From Micromonospora sp. WMMD980 (lineage in GTDB: Bacteria; Actinomycetota; Actinomycetes; Mycobacteriales; Micromonosporaceae), in assembly GCF_029626035.1 (NCBI RefSeq), contig NZ_JARUBE010000003.1:3100001-3164000 (forward strand): 64,000 bases of DNA, given 5' to 3'. Position 1 is the first letter of the stretch. Every line of letters starts with the position of its first letter. Shown here one piece after another: positions 49,954-60,657 of the stretch. A program made the translations under genes and the position numbers. Under the pieces are notes generated by a model that was given only the letters and a program-made list of their open reading frames with translations, was not told where the DNA came from and made no database searches.

Positions 49954-50976
49954 TCAGTCGGTCCCGGCGAGGCGCAGTTCCCGCTCGTTCCAACCGTCGC
50001 TGGCGCACCAGCCGCGCAGCCTGCACCGGTGCCGCTGCGCCCGCGCGACGGCTTGCGCGTACGCCTGCTCGTCACCGACCGGGATCCCGGTCTGGGCGAG
50101 GGTGGTCAGCTTCGGCGCGGGCAGCGGGCTCTCCACCGGCGGGATGAAGGTGTCCTCCAGCGTGTGCACCAGCTCCTGGAGGGCCCGCGACAGCGGCCCC
50201 ACCGCGCCCGGGTCCGGCCGGTCTTCCGCCCGCACGCCGTGACGCAGCAGCAGCACGGCCCCGTCGAGCACCGAGACAGCGACCGGCGCGGACTTGGCGG
50301 CGACGCCGACGTGGAAGTAGTGCAGCACGGGAAACGCCAGGTGCCGCTCCCCGGTCCGGACCACCTCCGGGGTCAGGCTCGTCAGGTGCTGCTCGAACAT
50401 GGAGGAGAACCGCTGCCCGGTCCACGCGCGCCGCAGGATGTCGACCGGGTCGTCGCCGAGGGCGGCGATGTGGCCGGCGATCGTCCGCTTGTCCACCACC
50501 GCCGCCACCACCTGCATCAGGTACGTGATGCCGAGGGTGACCAGGAACAGCCCGCTGAGCACCGCCAGGCTGGTGCATATCTGCGCGGCGGTGGTGCCCG
50601 GCACGTAGTCGCCGACACCGAGCGTGAAGATCGAGAAGCCGGCGAAGTAGAGCCGCGACCACGCCCCGGCCGGCCGGTTCAGCGGGTCGAGCACCGCGTC
50701 GGGGTAGGCGGTGAAGACCAGGAACCAGCCCAGCCACAGCCCGGCGATCCAGGCCAGGAAGGTCGTCAGGAGCACCAGCGGGCCCGTCCACCGCAGTACC
50801 CGGTGCCGGCGCGGCCCCTTCCCGGCCAGCCGGCACAGCACCCGCCACACGCCCTGCCCGAGTCGACCGGTCAGCGGGCCCGCCCCACCGGTCAGCGACA
50901 GGGCGGTCAGCGTGGTGTCCACCACGACCGCCGCGACGGCAAGCGTCCCCACGACGACCAGCAGCACTCCCGCCAC
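49954..50976 (-). CDS. Potassium-channel-family membrane protein
   Basis: 340 aa from GTG 50976, with AGGGAAG six bases upstream. There are about four hydrophobic helices. The second half of the membrane part contains SIFTLGVGDYVPGT, close to the TxGxGD selectivity filter of two-helix K+ channels, followed by a pore-lining helix (LAVLSGLFLVTLGITYLMQV). The C-terminal 180 residues are soluble and helical. A monovalent cation channel is the best guess; the Leu before Gly in the filter is unusual. Confidence 0.7.
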   Translation of the reverse strand: MAGVLLVVVGTLAVAAVVVDTTLTALSLTGGAGPLTGRLGQGVWRVLCRLAGKGPRRHRVLRWTGPLVLLTTFLAWIAGLWLGWFLVFTAYPDAVLDPLNRPAGAWSRLYFAGFSIFTLGVGDYVPGTTAAQICTSLAVLSGLFLVTLGITYLMQVVAAVVDKRTIAGHIAALGDDPVDILRRAWTGQRFSSMFEQHLTSLTPEVVRTGERHLAFPVLHYFHVGVAAKSAPVAVSVLDGAVLLLRHGVRAEDRPDPGAVGPLSRALQELVHTLEDTFIPPVESPLPAPKLTTLAQTGIPVGDEQAYAQAVARAQRHRCRLRGWCASDGWNERELRLAGTD

Positions 50977-51091
50977 GTTCTTCCCTCTCCGTCTCCCGGC
51001 GTCACCCTCCGCGGACGCGCGGCGGCGTCCACCTGCCAACGTCGGGTACGGCGACCGCCGCCGCAACCCGAGGGCCACCGCCGGCCGCGTT

Positions 51092-52024
51092 TCAGGCCAG
51101 CGGCTCCACGCCGGCCGGGAGCTGGTCGGCGGCGGTCGCGTCGTGCACGTACTCCAGGAGGATCCGGCGCAGCTCGCGGCCGGCGTGGGTGGGCACCACG
51201 TCACGGCGGCGGGCCACCGCGATGGTCCGGCGGACCCCGGGCGGGACGAGCCGGGTGACCCGGATGGCCGGACGGCGGGCCACCACGATGCCGGGGACCA
51301 GCGCGACGCCGAGACCGGCCTCGACGAAGCTGAGCACGGCGTCCATCTCCCCGCCGTCCACCGACAGGCTCGGCTCGAAGCCGGCCGCCCGGCACGCCTG
51401 GAGCGTGGCGTCACGCAGGTCGTAGCCCTCCCGGAACATCACCAGTGGCTGGTCGCGCAGGTCGGTGATGCGCAGTTCGCCGGCGGCGGAGGCGCCGGGC
51501 AGCGGGTCCACCGAGGCCACCACCAGGCTCTCCCGCAGGATCGGGTCGACGCGCAGCCCGGGGTCGGCGCCGCCGGACGGCATGATCACCAGCGCCAGGT
51601 CGAGGTCGCCGCGGAGCAGGTCGCGGACCAGGTCCTGGGAGCCGCCCTCCTCGACCCGCAGGTCGACGGTGGGGTGCGCGTCGCGGAATCGGCGCAGCAC
51701 CGGCGGCGCGAGCGAGGTGGCCAGGCTCGGCGTGGCGCCGAGGCGGACCCGGCCGCGGCGCAGCCCGACCAGCTCCTGCACCTCGCGGGTCGCGGTGTCC
51801 ACGTCGGCGAGGATGCGCTTGGCCAGCGGCAGCAGCACCTCGCCGGCTGCGGTGAGCGCGATGTTGCCCCTTACCCGCTCGAAGAGCGGAGCCCCCAGGT
51901 CGGTCTCCAGGGCGTGAATTTGCTTACTCAACGAGGGCTGGGTTATGCCGACGACATCGGCCGCCTGGGTGAAATGTCGTACTTCGGCGACCGCGACGAA
52001 GTACCGGAGCTGATGGAGCTGCAT
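51092..52024 (-). CDS. LysR-family transcriptional regulator
   Basis: 310 aa. Winged HTH at 1-60 (MQLHQLRYFVAVAEVRHFTQ, VGITQPSLSKQIHALE), then a periplasmic-binding-fold effector domain (about 90-295; VRLGATPSLATSLAPPVL, EAGLGVALVPGIV). The gene is divergent from sdhCAB with 77 bases between starts, and an ATAGCC/GGCTAT palindrome lies five bases from its start codon. That is typical for a LysR protein that represses itself and controls its divergent neighbour, here succinate dehydrogenase. Confidence 0.9.
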   Translation of the reverse strand: MQLHQLRYFVAVAEVRHFTQAADVVGITQPSLSKQIHALETDLGAPLFERVRGNIALTAAGEVLLPLAKRILADVDTATREVQELVGLRRGRVRLGATPSLATSLAPPVLRRFRDAHPTVDLRVEEGGSQDLVRDLLRGDLDLALVIMPSGGADPGLRVDPILRESLVVASVDPLPGASAAGELRITDLRDQPLVMFREGYDLRDATLQACRAAGFEPSLSVDGGEMDAVLSFVEAGLGVALVPGIVVARRPAIRVTRLVPPGVRRTIAVARRRDVVPTHAGRELRRILLEYVHDATAADQLPAGVEPLA

Positions 52025-52028
52025 CTCT

Positions 52029-52043
52029 ATAGCCTACGGCTAT
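52029..52043. promoter_or_regulatory. LysR-type palindrome between the regulator and sdhC
   Basis: ATAGCC-TAC-GGCTAT is a perfect 6-bp inverted repeat containing the T-N11-A pattern of LysR boxes. It lies between the start of the LysR gene and the sdh promoter. Confidence 0.6.
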
Positions 52044-52064
52044 CAAGACTGTGATTTCGATGCA

Positions 52065-52094
52065 TTGGACGCCTGATTGAACTGCTCCTAGCGT
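52065..52094 (+). promoter_or_regulatory. Promoter of the sdhCAB operon
   Basis: TTGGAC (52065-52070), 18 bases, TAGCGT (52089-52094), then seven bases to GTG 52102. The spacing implies a leaderless sdhC mRNA. Confidence 0.6.
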
Positions 52095-52101
52095 CGGTCA
52101 G

Positions 52102-52791
52102 GTGGTAATCACGAAAACTCGGTCGCCCATCCGCTCGAACGTCGGCCTCAAGGCCGTCATGGCGGTGACGGGCATCATCCTGGTGCTGTTCCTGATCCTG
52201 CACATGCTCGGCAACCTGAAGATCTTCACGGGCGAGACCTCGTTCGACCACTACGCGCACTGGCTCCGGGACATCGGCACGCCCCTGCTGCCCACCACCT
52301 GGTTCCTGTGGATCCAGCGCGCCGTGCTCACCGTCGCGGTGCTGGCGCACATCGGCGCGGCCACCGTGCTGGCCCTGCGCGCCCGGGCCGCCCGCCCGGT
52401 GGCGTACGCGCACCGCCGGAAGATCCACGTGAACTACGCGGCCCGCACCATGCGCTGGGGTGGTGTGATCATCCTGCTGTTCGTGATCTACCACATCCTG
52501 GACCTGACCACCGGTCACCTGAACCCGCAGGGCGACCCGGCGAACCCCTACGGCAACGTGGTCGCCGACTTCGCCCCGGAGCGCTGGTACGTCACCCTCT
52601 TCTACGCGCTGGCCGTCGTGACCCTCGGCTTCCACCTGCGGCACGGCGCGGCCAGCGCGTTCCGCAGCCTCGGCCAGCAGACGCCGAAGGGTGAGCGCCG
52701 GGCCCGCGCCGCCGCGCTCGTCTTCGCCGTCGTGCTCTGCGCCGGCTACCTGCTGGTCCCGTTCGCCGTACTCACCGGATTGGTGGCCTGA
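52102..52791 (+). CDS. sdhC: Succinate dehydrogenase cytochrome b subunit
   Basis: 229 aa, GTG start. Five hydrophobic helices and several conserved histidines fit the type-B diheme cytochrome b of Bacillus and epsilonproteobacterial enzymes: H in [13 protein letters not shown] in [10 protein letters not shown], the H of [20 protein letters not shown] in FVIYHILDL and H in LGFHLRHGA. It anchors the flavoprotein and iron-sulfur subunits to the membrane and passes electrons to menaquinone. The next gene begins two bases after its stop. Confidence 0.9.
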   Translation: MVITKTRSPIRSNVGLKAVMAVTGIILVLFLILHMLGNLKIFTGETSFDHYAHWLRDIGTPLLPTTWFLWIQRAVLTVAVLAHIGAATVLALRARAARPVAYAHRRKIHVNYAARTMRWGGVIILLFVIYHILDLTTGHLNPQGDPANPYGNVVADFAPERWYVTLFYALAVVTLGFHLRHGAASAFRSLGQQTPKGERRARAAALVFAVVLCAGYLLVPFAVLTGLVA

Positions 52792-52792
52792 C

Positions 52793-54723
<1,931 letters not shown>

Positions 54724-54727
<4 letters not shown>

Positions 54728-55485
54728 ACCTGACCCTGCGCATCTGGCGCCAGACCGGCCCCGAGGACAAGGGTCGGATGGTGACCTACCCGGTGCCGGA
54801 CGTGTCCCCGGACATGTCCTTCCTGGAGATGCTCGACGTCCTCAACGAGCGGCTGATCCTCGACGGCGAGGAGCCGGTCGCGTTCGACCACGACTGTCGC
54901 GAGGGCATCTGCGGCGCGTGCAGCCTCATGATCAACGGCGAGGCGCACGGCCCGCAGCGCGGCACCACCGCCTGTCAACTGCACATGCGGCAGTTCTCCG
55001 ACGGCGACACGATCGACATCGAGCCCTGGCGAGCCCGCGCCTTCCCGGTCGTCAAGGACCTGGTGGTGAACCGGAACGCCTTCGACCAGATCATCGCCGC
55101 CGGCGGCTACGTCACCGCGCCGACCGGCAGCGCCCCGGAGGCGCACTCCACCCCGGTGGCCAAGGAGGACGCGGACGCCGCCTTCTCCGCGGCCGCCTGC
55201 ATCGGCTGCGGCGCCTGCGTGGCGGCCTGCCCGAACGGCTCCGGCATGCTCTTCACCGCCGCCAAGGTCACCCAGCTCTCGCTGCTCCCCCAGGGCCAGC
55301 CCGAGCGCTACACCCGGGTGATCGGCATGGTGGACGCGCACGACGAGGCCGGCTTCGGCGGCTGCACCAACATCGGCGAGTGCACGTCGGCCTGCCCGAA
55401 GGGCATCCCGCTGAACACCATCGGCCGGCTCAACCGCGACTACCTCAAGGCCACCACGAAGCGCGCCGGCACCCCCGGCTCCTGA
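54724..55485 (+). CDS. sdhB: Succinate dehydrogenase iron-sulfur subunit
   Basis: 253 aa, GTG start overlapping the sdhA stop by four bases. Ligand sets are complete: CREGICGAC and a distant Cys for [2Fe-2S], [14 protein letters not shown] and [14 protein letters not shown] for the [4Fe-4S] and [3Fe-4S] clusters. It carries electrons from the flavin to the cytochrome b subunit. A strong hairpin terminator follows 30 bases after the stop. Confidence 0.93.
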
Positions 55486-55516
55486 GCCCGCGGCGGGCCA
55501 CCCGCCGCCTTCCACC

Positions 55517-55549
55517 ACCGCCGCGCCCCGCAACCGGGGGCGCGGCGGT
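55517..55549 (+). terminator. Terminator of sdhCAB
   Basis: ACCGCCGCGCCCC (55517-55529) pairs perfectly with GGGGCGCGGCGGT (55537-55549) around a 7-base loop. There is no long T tract. Confidence 0.7.
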
Positions 55550-55640
55550 CGCCGTTGCGGGGGTACGCGCCGCGCAGCGGTCCGTCGACCCGCCGACCAC
55601 CGTCACAGGGTCCACGGAAGTCGCTCCTCGACTGCCTTTG

Positions 55641-55690
55641 GAGCTGAGTCGTTCCTGATATCGCCCGCGAGTCGTTCCTGATGTCAGCTC
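55641..55690. repeat. Direct repeats inside a GAGCTGA/TCAGCTC inverted frame
   Basis: GAGTCGTTCCTGATATC (55646-55662) and GAGTCGTTCCTGATGTC (55669-55685) differ at one base and start 23 bases apart. GAGCTGA at 55641 and TCAGCTC at 55684-55690 are reverse complements framing the pair. It lies in the 335-base gap before the alcohol dehydrogenase gene and looks like a multi-site operator. Confidence 0.55.
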
Positions 55691-55820
55691 GAAAGGCGGT
55701 GCCGGGAGGTACCTCTGACGCGTGTGTCACGCCGGACACGGCCCGGTCCGACGTCTCCGGTTCAACCCGTTCCTCGCGGGTAGCAGTCCCATGGACGGCA
55801 CCGAGGAGGGACATTCAGGC

Positions 55821-57005
55821 ATGAAGGCACTGACCTGGCAAGGCAAGCGTGACGTTCGGGTCGAGGACGTCCCGGACCCCCGCATCGAGGAGCCGACGGA
55901 CGCGATCGTCCGGATCACCTCGACCGCCATCTGCGGTTCCGACCTGCACCTGTACGAGGTGCTGGGGCCGTACCTCAAGCCCGGCGACGTGCTCGGACAC
56001 GAGCCGATGGGCATCGTCGAGGAGGTCGGGTCGGGGGTGACCCGGCTCAAGAAGGGCGACCGCGTGGTCGTCCCGTTCAACATCTCCTGCGGGCACTGCT
56101 GGATGTGCGAGCGGCAGCTCTACGCGCAGTGCGAAACCACGCAGGTCACCGCCGAGGGCAAGGGCGCGTCGCTGTTCGGCTACACCTCGCTCTACGGCTC
56201 GGTTCCGGGCGGCCAGGCCGAGTACCTGCGCGTCCCGCAGGCCCAGTTCGGGCCGATCAAGATCCCGGACACCGGGGCGGACGAGCGCTGGCTCTACCTC
56301 TCCGACATCCTGCCCACCGCCTGGCAGGCGGTGAAGTACGCGGACACCCCGCCCGGCGGCACCCTCGCCGTGTTCGGGCTCGGCCCGGTCGGGCAGTTCT
56401 CCGCCCGGATCGGCCGGCACCTCGGCGCCGGCCGGGTGATCGGGCTGGACCTGGTGCCGGAGCGGCTGGAGATGGCCCGCCGGCACGGCATCGAGGTGCT
56501 CGACGTGAGCCAACTCGACGACGTGCCCGGCGCGCTCATCGACCTGGTCGACGGGCGCGGCCCGGACGCGGTGATCGACGCGGTCGGGATGGAGGCGCAC
56601 GGCGCGCCGGTCGGCAAGATCGCCCAGGCCGCCGCCGGTCTGCTCCCGGACAAGCTGGCCCAGCCGATGATCGACGCGGCCGGCGTGGACCGGCTGGTGG
56701 TGCTGCACGCCGCGCTCAAGGCGGTCCGTCGCGGCGGCACCGTGTCGATCTCCGGGGTGTACGGCGGCGAGCAGGACCCGATGCCGCTGATGGAGATGTT
56801 CGACCGGGGCATCCAACTGCGGATGGGGCAGTGCCACGTACGGCGCTGGGTGGACGAGATCATCCCGTTGCTGGAGGGCGACGACGACCCGCTGGGCGTC
56901 GAGGACCTGCGGACCCACCGGCTGCCGCTGGCGCAGGCGCCGCAGGCGTACGAGATGTTCCAGAAGAAGTCCGACGGCTGCGTCAAGGTCGTGCTCGCAC
57001 CGTGA
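55821..57005 (+). CDS. Zinc-dependent alcohol dehydrogenase (formaldehyde-dehydrogenase-like MDR)
   Basis: 394 aa, ATG 55821 with GGAGGG ten bases upstream. Catalytic zinc ligands are in STAICGSDLH and GHEPMG. The structural zinc loop is ISCGHCWMCERQLYAQCET. The nucleotide fold has VFGLGPVGQFSARIG. The wording resembles glutathione-independent formaldehyde dehydrogenase-like members of the family that oxidise various alcohols. Its stop overlaps the next start (GTGA), so it is coupled to a short-chain dehydrogenase. The repeats upstream may bind a regulator. Confidence 0.9.
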   Translation: MKALTWQGKRDVRVEDVPDPRIEEPTDAIVRITSTAICGSDLHLYEVLGPYLKPGDVLGHEPMGIVEEVGSGVTRLKKGDRVVVPFNISCGHCWMCERQLYAQCETTQVTAEGKGASLFGYTSLYGSVPGGQAEYLRVPQAQFGPIKIPDTGADERWLYLSDILPTAWQAVKYADTPPGGTLAVFGLGPVGQFSARIGRHLGAGRVIGLDLVPERLEMARRHGIEVLDVSQLDDVPGALIDLVDGRGPDAVIDAVGMEAHGAPVGKIAQAAAGLLPDKLAQPMIDAAGVDRLVVLHAALKAVRRGGTVSISGVYGGEQDPMPLMEMFDRGIQLRMGQCHVRRWVDEIIPLLEGDDDPLGVEDLRTHRLPLAQAPQAYEMFQKKSDGCVKVVLAP

Positions 57006-57979
57006 CCCGGACGGTGGTCGTCACCGGCGCGACCAGCGGGATCGGCCGGGCGGCGGCCCGGGAGTTCGCGGGCCGCGGGGACCGACTGGTCCTCGCGGCC
57101 CGCGCCCCCGAGACCCTGGCCCAGGTACGCCGGGAGTGCGTCGACGCGGGCGCCACCGACGTGCGCGTCGTGCCCACCGACGTCACCGAGCCAGGCGCGC
57201 TCGACGCACTGGCGGCCACCGCGCTCGCCGAGTTCGGGAAGATCGACGTCTGGGTGCACACCGCGGCGGTGATGGCGTACGGGCGCTTCGAGGAGATCCC
57301 GGCGCACGTCTTCGAGCAGGTGGTCCGCACCGACCTGCTGGGCTCCGCCGGGGTGGCACGGGTGGCGCTGCGGCACTTCAGGGAGGCCGACGCGGGCACC
57401 CTGATCCTCACCGGTTCCGTGCTCGGTCACATCACCGCGCCCTACATGAGTGGATACGTCACCAGCAAGTGGGGGCTGCACGGCCTGGCGCGGGCGTTGC
57501 AGCAGGAGTCCCAGGACCTGCCCGGGGTGCACGTCTGCCTGGTCACCCCCGGCAGCGTGGACACACCGGTCTACCAGCAGGCGGCGAACTACCTCGGGCG
57601 GATCGGCCGACCGCCGCTGCCGATCACCACCCCGGAGCGGGTGGCCCGGGCCATCGTCCACTGCGCCGACAAGCCCCGCCGGGAGATCTCGGTGGGGCGG
57701 GTCAACCTGCTCATGCGGGTCGGCTTCACCGCGCTGCCGGCCGTCTACGACGTCCTGGTCGGTCCGCTGATGCGGCTCGGTGGGCTGACGAATCGGCCGA
57801 CGCAGCCGAACCCGGGCGTCGTGTTCACCCCGAACCCGGCCGGCGAGGCGGCGCGGGGCGGGTGGTTGCCCGACCTGGTCGGGCTGGCCCGGTCGATCGG
57901 CGGTTCGGCGGGCTCGACCGTCCGGCACGGACTGCGAATGGCGCTCCTGGCGGCCCGGCCCGGGTCGACCGGGGAGTGA
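57002..57979 (+). CDS. Short-chain dehydrogenase/reductase
   Basis: 325 aa, GTG start overlapping the previous stop. TGATSGIGRAAA binds the dinucleotide, the catalytic Ser is in LTGSVLG and the Y-x3-K pair is in SGYVTSKWG. Residues beyond about 230 form a C-terminal extension (LLMRVGFTALPAVYDVLVGP, then a Pro-rich stretch) that suggests membrane or partner contact. It would reduce or oxidise a carbonyl or alcohol, perhaps acting in sequence with the coupled alcohol dehydrogenase. A perfect 13-bp hairpin follows. Confidence 0.88.
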   Translation: MTRTVVVTGATSGIGRAAAREFAGRGDRLVLAARAPETLAQVRRECVDAGATDVRVVPTDVTEPGALDALAATALAEFGKIDVWVHTAAVMAYGRFEEIPAHVFEQVVRTDLLGSAGVARVALRHFREADAGTLILTGSVLGHITAPYMSGYVTSKWGLHGLARALQQESQDLPGVHVCLVTPGSVDTPVYQQAANYLGRIGRPPLPITTPERVARAIVHCADKPRREISVGRVNLLMRVGFTALPAVYDVLVGPLMRLGGLTNRPTQPNPGVVFTPNPAGEAARGGWLPDLVGLARSIGGSAGSTVRHGLRMALLAARPGSTGE

Positions 57980-57984
57980 CCGCT

Positions 57985-58022
57985 CGCCCACGCGAATCGC
58001 GACGGCGGGATTCGCGTGGGCG
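57985..58022 (+). terminator. Hairpin terminator after the SDR gene
   Basis: GCCCACGCGAATC (57986-57998) pairs perfectly with GATTCGCGTGGGC (58009-58021) across a 10-base loop, seven bases after the stop. There is no T tract. Confidence 0.7.
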
Positions 58023-58079
58023 GGTGGTGGGGTGCGTGACTACCGTGTAGAACGCGGAACACGGCGGAGGGCGGAAGCG

Positions 58080-59225
58080 ATGCGGGAACCGGTGGAACGG
58101 GACGTCGAACGGGCCGGCGGCGGGCGGGGGTGGCGGATCGCCGGGCTGGCCGCGGTCGCCGGGCTGGCGTGGGCGGCGCGGGACGTGCCGGCGCAGCTCG
58201 GCGGGCGGCTGACCGGCGCGCGGGCGGAACGGGCAGCCCGGTCGCCGCGGTTCCGCGACGGCACGTTCCACAACCCGACCGGCAGGAACGCCACGATGGT
58301 CGCCGACCCGGGCCGCAACCTGGTCCGCGAGCTGATCTTCGGCAAGCAGAAGCGGCGACCGGGCAGCGCGGTGCCGCTGCTGTGCCCGGCCGACGCCGCG
58401 CCGGCCGACCCGGCCCGCGAGCTGAACGTGATCTGGTACGGCCACGCCTCCACGCTCGTGGAGATCGAGGGGCACCGGGTGCTGCTCGACCCGGTGTGGA
58501 GCGACAGGTGCTCGCCCTCGACGCTCGTCGGCCCGCGCCGCATCCACGAGCCGCCGGTCCGCCTGGACGAGCTGCCCCGGCTCGACGCCGTCCTCATCTC
58601 GCACGACCACTACGACCACCTGGACATGGCGACCGTCCGCGGGCTCCGCACGCACCAGTCCGCGCCGTTCGTGGTGCCGCTCGGCGTCGGCGCCCACCTC
58701 GAACGGTGGGGGGTGCCGGAGGACCGCATCGTCGAGCTGGACTGGTCGGAGAGCCACCGCGTCGGCGGGCTGACCCTCACCGCCACCGCCGCGCAGCACT
58801 TCTCCGGGCGCGGGCTGCGCCGCGACGGCACGCTCTGGAGCTCCTGGGTGGTCGCCGGGGCGACGCGGAAGGTCTTCTACACCGGCGACTCGGGCTACTT
58901 CGACGGCTACGCCGGCATCGGCGTCGAGCACGGCCCGTTCGACGTCACGCTCATGCAGATCGGCGCGTACGACCGGGCCTGGCCGAACATCCACATGTTC
59001 CCGGAGGAGGCGGTCGCCGCCCACCTCGACGTTCGTGGCGAACTGCTGGTCCCGGTGCACTGGGGCACGTTCAACCTGGCCCTGCACGACTGGTCGGAGC
59101 CGGTGGACCGGCTCTGGGCCGAGGCCAAGGCACGCGACGTCCGGCTCGCCGTGCCCCGCCCCGGCGAGCGGGTGGTGGTCGACGAGCCGCCGGCGGTGGA
59201 CGGGTGGTGGCAGGCGATCGCCTGA
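58080..59225 (+). CDS. Metallo-beta-lactamase-fold hydrolase, NAPE-PLD-like
   Basis: 381 aa from ATG 58080, with GGAGGG eight bases upstream. An N-terminal hydrophobic stretch (about 20-35, IAGLAAVAGLAWAA) may be a membrane anchor. The metal-binding motif is SHDHYDHLD, with further His/Asp ligands in AAQHFSGRG, YTGDSGYFDG and PVHWGTFNL. This layout matches bacterial relatives of N-acyl-phosphatidylethanolamine phospholipase D and UlaG-like enzymes. A lipid or phosphodiester substrate is plausible but unproven. Confidence 0.82.
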   Translation: MREPVERDVERAGGGRGWRIAGLAAVAGLAWAARDVPAQLGGRLTGARAERAARSPRFRDGTFHNPTGRNATMVADPGRNLVRELIFGKQKRRPGSAVPLLCPADAAPADPARELNVIWYGHASTLVEIEGHRVLLDPVWSDRCSPSTLVGPRRIHEPPVRLDELPRLDAVLISHDHYDHLDMATVRGLRTHQSAPFVVPLGVGAHLERWGVPEDRIVELDWSESHRVGGLTLTATAAQHFSGRGLRRDGTLWSSWVVAGATRKVFYTGDSGYFDGYAGIGVEHGPFDVTLMQIGAYDRAWPNIHMFPEEAVAAHLDVRGELLVPVHWGTFNLALHDWSEPVDRLWAEAKARDVRLAVPRPGERVVVDEPPAVDGWWQAIA

Positions 59226-59310
59226 GCCACACCGAAAAAACCGGACAAGGCTTTCTTCTGCGGATATTTGCGTACTCTGTTCTCCGACGAGTCACCGGCC
59301 GGAGGACAAC

Positions 59311-60009
59311 ATGCAGGTTCGCCTCTCCCCAGGCGTGGAAGATCCCTCGACAACGCGTTCGCGAAGCGACGGCCGCGCGGCGGTCAAACGGGGCGTCGAC
59401 GTCGTCGTCGCACTGACGGCCCTGCTGGTGGCAGCACCGGTCCTGGCCGCGGTCGCGGTCGCGGTGCTCGTCGGCCTGGGACGACCGGTGCTCTTCCGGC
59501 AGCGGCGGATCGGCCGCTACGGCCGGGAGTTCACCATCCTCAAGTTCCGCTCGATGACGGGCGGCAGCGGCACCTTCTCCCCCGGCGACGACCAGGCGCG
59601 GCTGACCCCGTTGGGGCGGTGGCTGCGGGCCACCAGCCTGGACGAGCTGCCCAGCCTCTGGAACATCCTGCGTGGCGACATGAGCCTGGTGGGGCCCCGC
59701 CCGTTCCCCACCGGCTATCGCGACCTCTACACGCCCGAGCAGTTCCGCCGGCACGACGTCCGGCCGGGGCTCACCGGACTCGCGCAGGTCAACGGCCGCA
59801 ACGAACTCGACTGGGCGGAGCGGTTCGCCTTCGACCTCCGCTACGTGGACACCTGGAGCCTCCGCCTCGACGCCCGCATCCTGGCGCGGACCGCGGTGGC
59901 CGTACTCCGCCGGCAGGGCATCAGCGCGCCGGGCGCCGCCACCGCGCACGAGTTCCGCGGTGCCGGCGACCGACCGGTCCCGGTCGCCGCGGGACGCGGG
60001 TCCCGGTGA
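59311..60009 (+). CDS. Bacterial sugar transferase (polyprenyl-phosphate glycosyl-1-phosphate transferase)
   Basis: 232 aa, ATG 59311 with GGAGG five bases upstream. A membrane helix (about 30-52, VVVALTALLVAAPVLAAVAV) precedes the catalytic PF02397 domain with ILKFRSM, SLDELPSLWNILRGDMSLVG, PRPFP and RPGLTGLAQVNGRN. The enzyme would move a sugar-1-phosphate onto undecaprenyl phosphate, the first step of a surface glycan or glycoprotein pathway. It is coupled to an acyltransferase gene by a GTGA overlap. A less GC-rich stretch at 59235-59300 probably holds its promoter. Confidence 0.9.
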   Translation: MQVRLSPGVEDPSTTRSRSDGRAAVKRGVDVVVALTALLVAAPVLAAVAVAVLVGLGRPVLFRQRRIGRYGREFTILKFRSMTGGSGTFSPGDDQARLTPLGRWLRATSLDELPSLWNILRGDMSLVGPRPFPTGYRDLYTPEQFRRHDVRPGLTGLAQVNGRNELDWAERFAFDLRYVDTWSLRLDARILARTAVAVLRRQGISAPGAATAHEFRGAGDRPVPVAAGRGSR

Positions 60010-60650
60010 GCCTCGACCTCGTGATCGTCGGCTGCGGCGGCCACGGACGGGAGATCGCCCAGATCGTCGCGGCGGTCAACGACGCCTCCGCCCGGCCTCC
60101 CTGGCGGCTGGTCGGCTTCGTGGACGACAACCCGTCGGAGCGGAACCGCAAACGCGCGGAGTCGACAGGCGTCGGATACCTCGGGACGGTGGCGGCGCTC
60201 GGGCAACTGCCGCCCGGGACCCACGTCGTCCTCGGCCTCGGTGACCCACGGGTACGGCGGACCGTCGGCGCGCGGGTCGACACGTACGGCAGGCCGGCGG
60301 CGAACCTGGTCCACCCCGACGCGACGGTCGGTCCGGACCTGGTGTCGGCCGAGGGTCTGGTGGTGTTCGCCGGGGGCCGGATCACCACCAACGTCACCGC
60401 GGGTCGGCACCTGCACGTCAACCAGAACGCCACCCTGGCCCACGACTGCGTGGTCGACGACTACGTCTCCCTGCACCCGCTCGCGGCCGTGTCGGGCGAC
60501 TGCCGCCTCCACACCGCCGCGCTGATCGGCGCGGGCGCCGTGGTGCTGCCTGGCCTGCGGGTGGGAGCCGGCGCGACGGTCGGCGCCGGGGCCTGTGTGG
60601 TGCGCGATGTCCCGCCGGACGTCGTGGTCAAGGGCGTACCCGCCCGCTGA
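60006..60650 (+). CDS. NeuD/PglD-type sugar O-/N-acyltransferase
   Basis: 214 aa, GTG start overlapping the previous stop. The N-terminal Rossmann-like part (VIVGCGGHGREIAQIVAAV, VGFVDDNP) binds the sugar nucleotide. The C-terminal half is a left-handed beta-helix of hexapeptide repeats (VHPDATVGPDLVSAEGLVVF, LIGAGAVVLPGLRVGAGATV) with the catalytic His in LAHDCVVDDYVSLHP. It probably acylates an amino-sugar nucleotide used by the adjacent sugar transferase. Confidence 0.88.
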   Translation: MSLDLVIVGCGGHGREIAQIVAAVNDASARPPWRLVGFVDDNPSERNRKRAESTGVGYLGTVAALGQLPPGTHVVLGLGDPRVRRTVGARVDTYGRPAANLVHPDATVGPDLVSAEGLVVFAGGRITTNVTAGRHLHVNQNATLAHDCVVDDYVSLHPLAAVSGDCRLHTAALIGAGAVVLPGLRVGAGATVGAGACVVRDVPPDVVVKGVPAR

Positions 60651-60657
60651 GCCGGCC

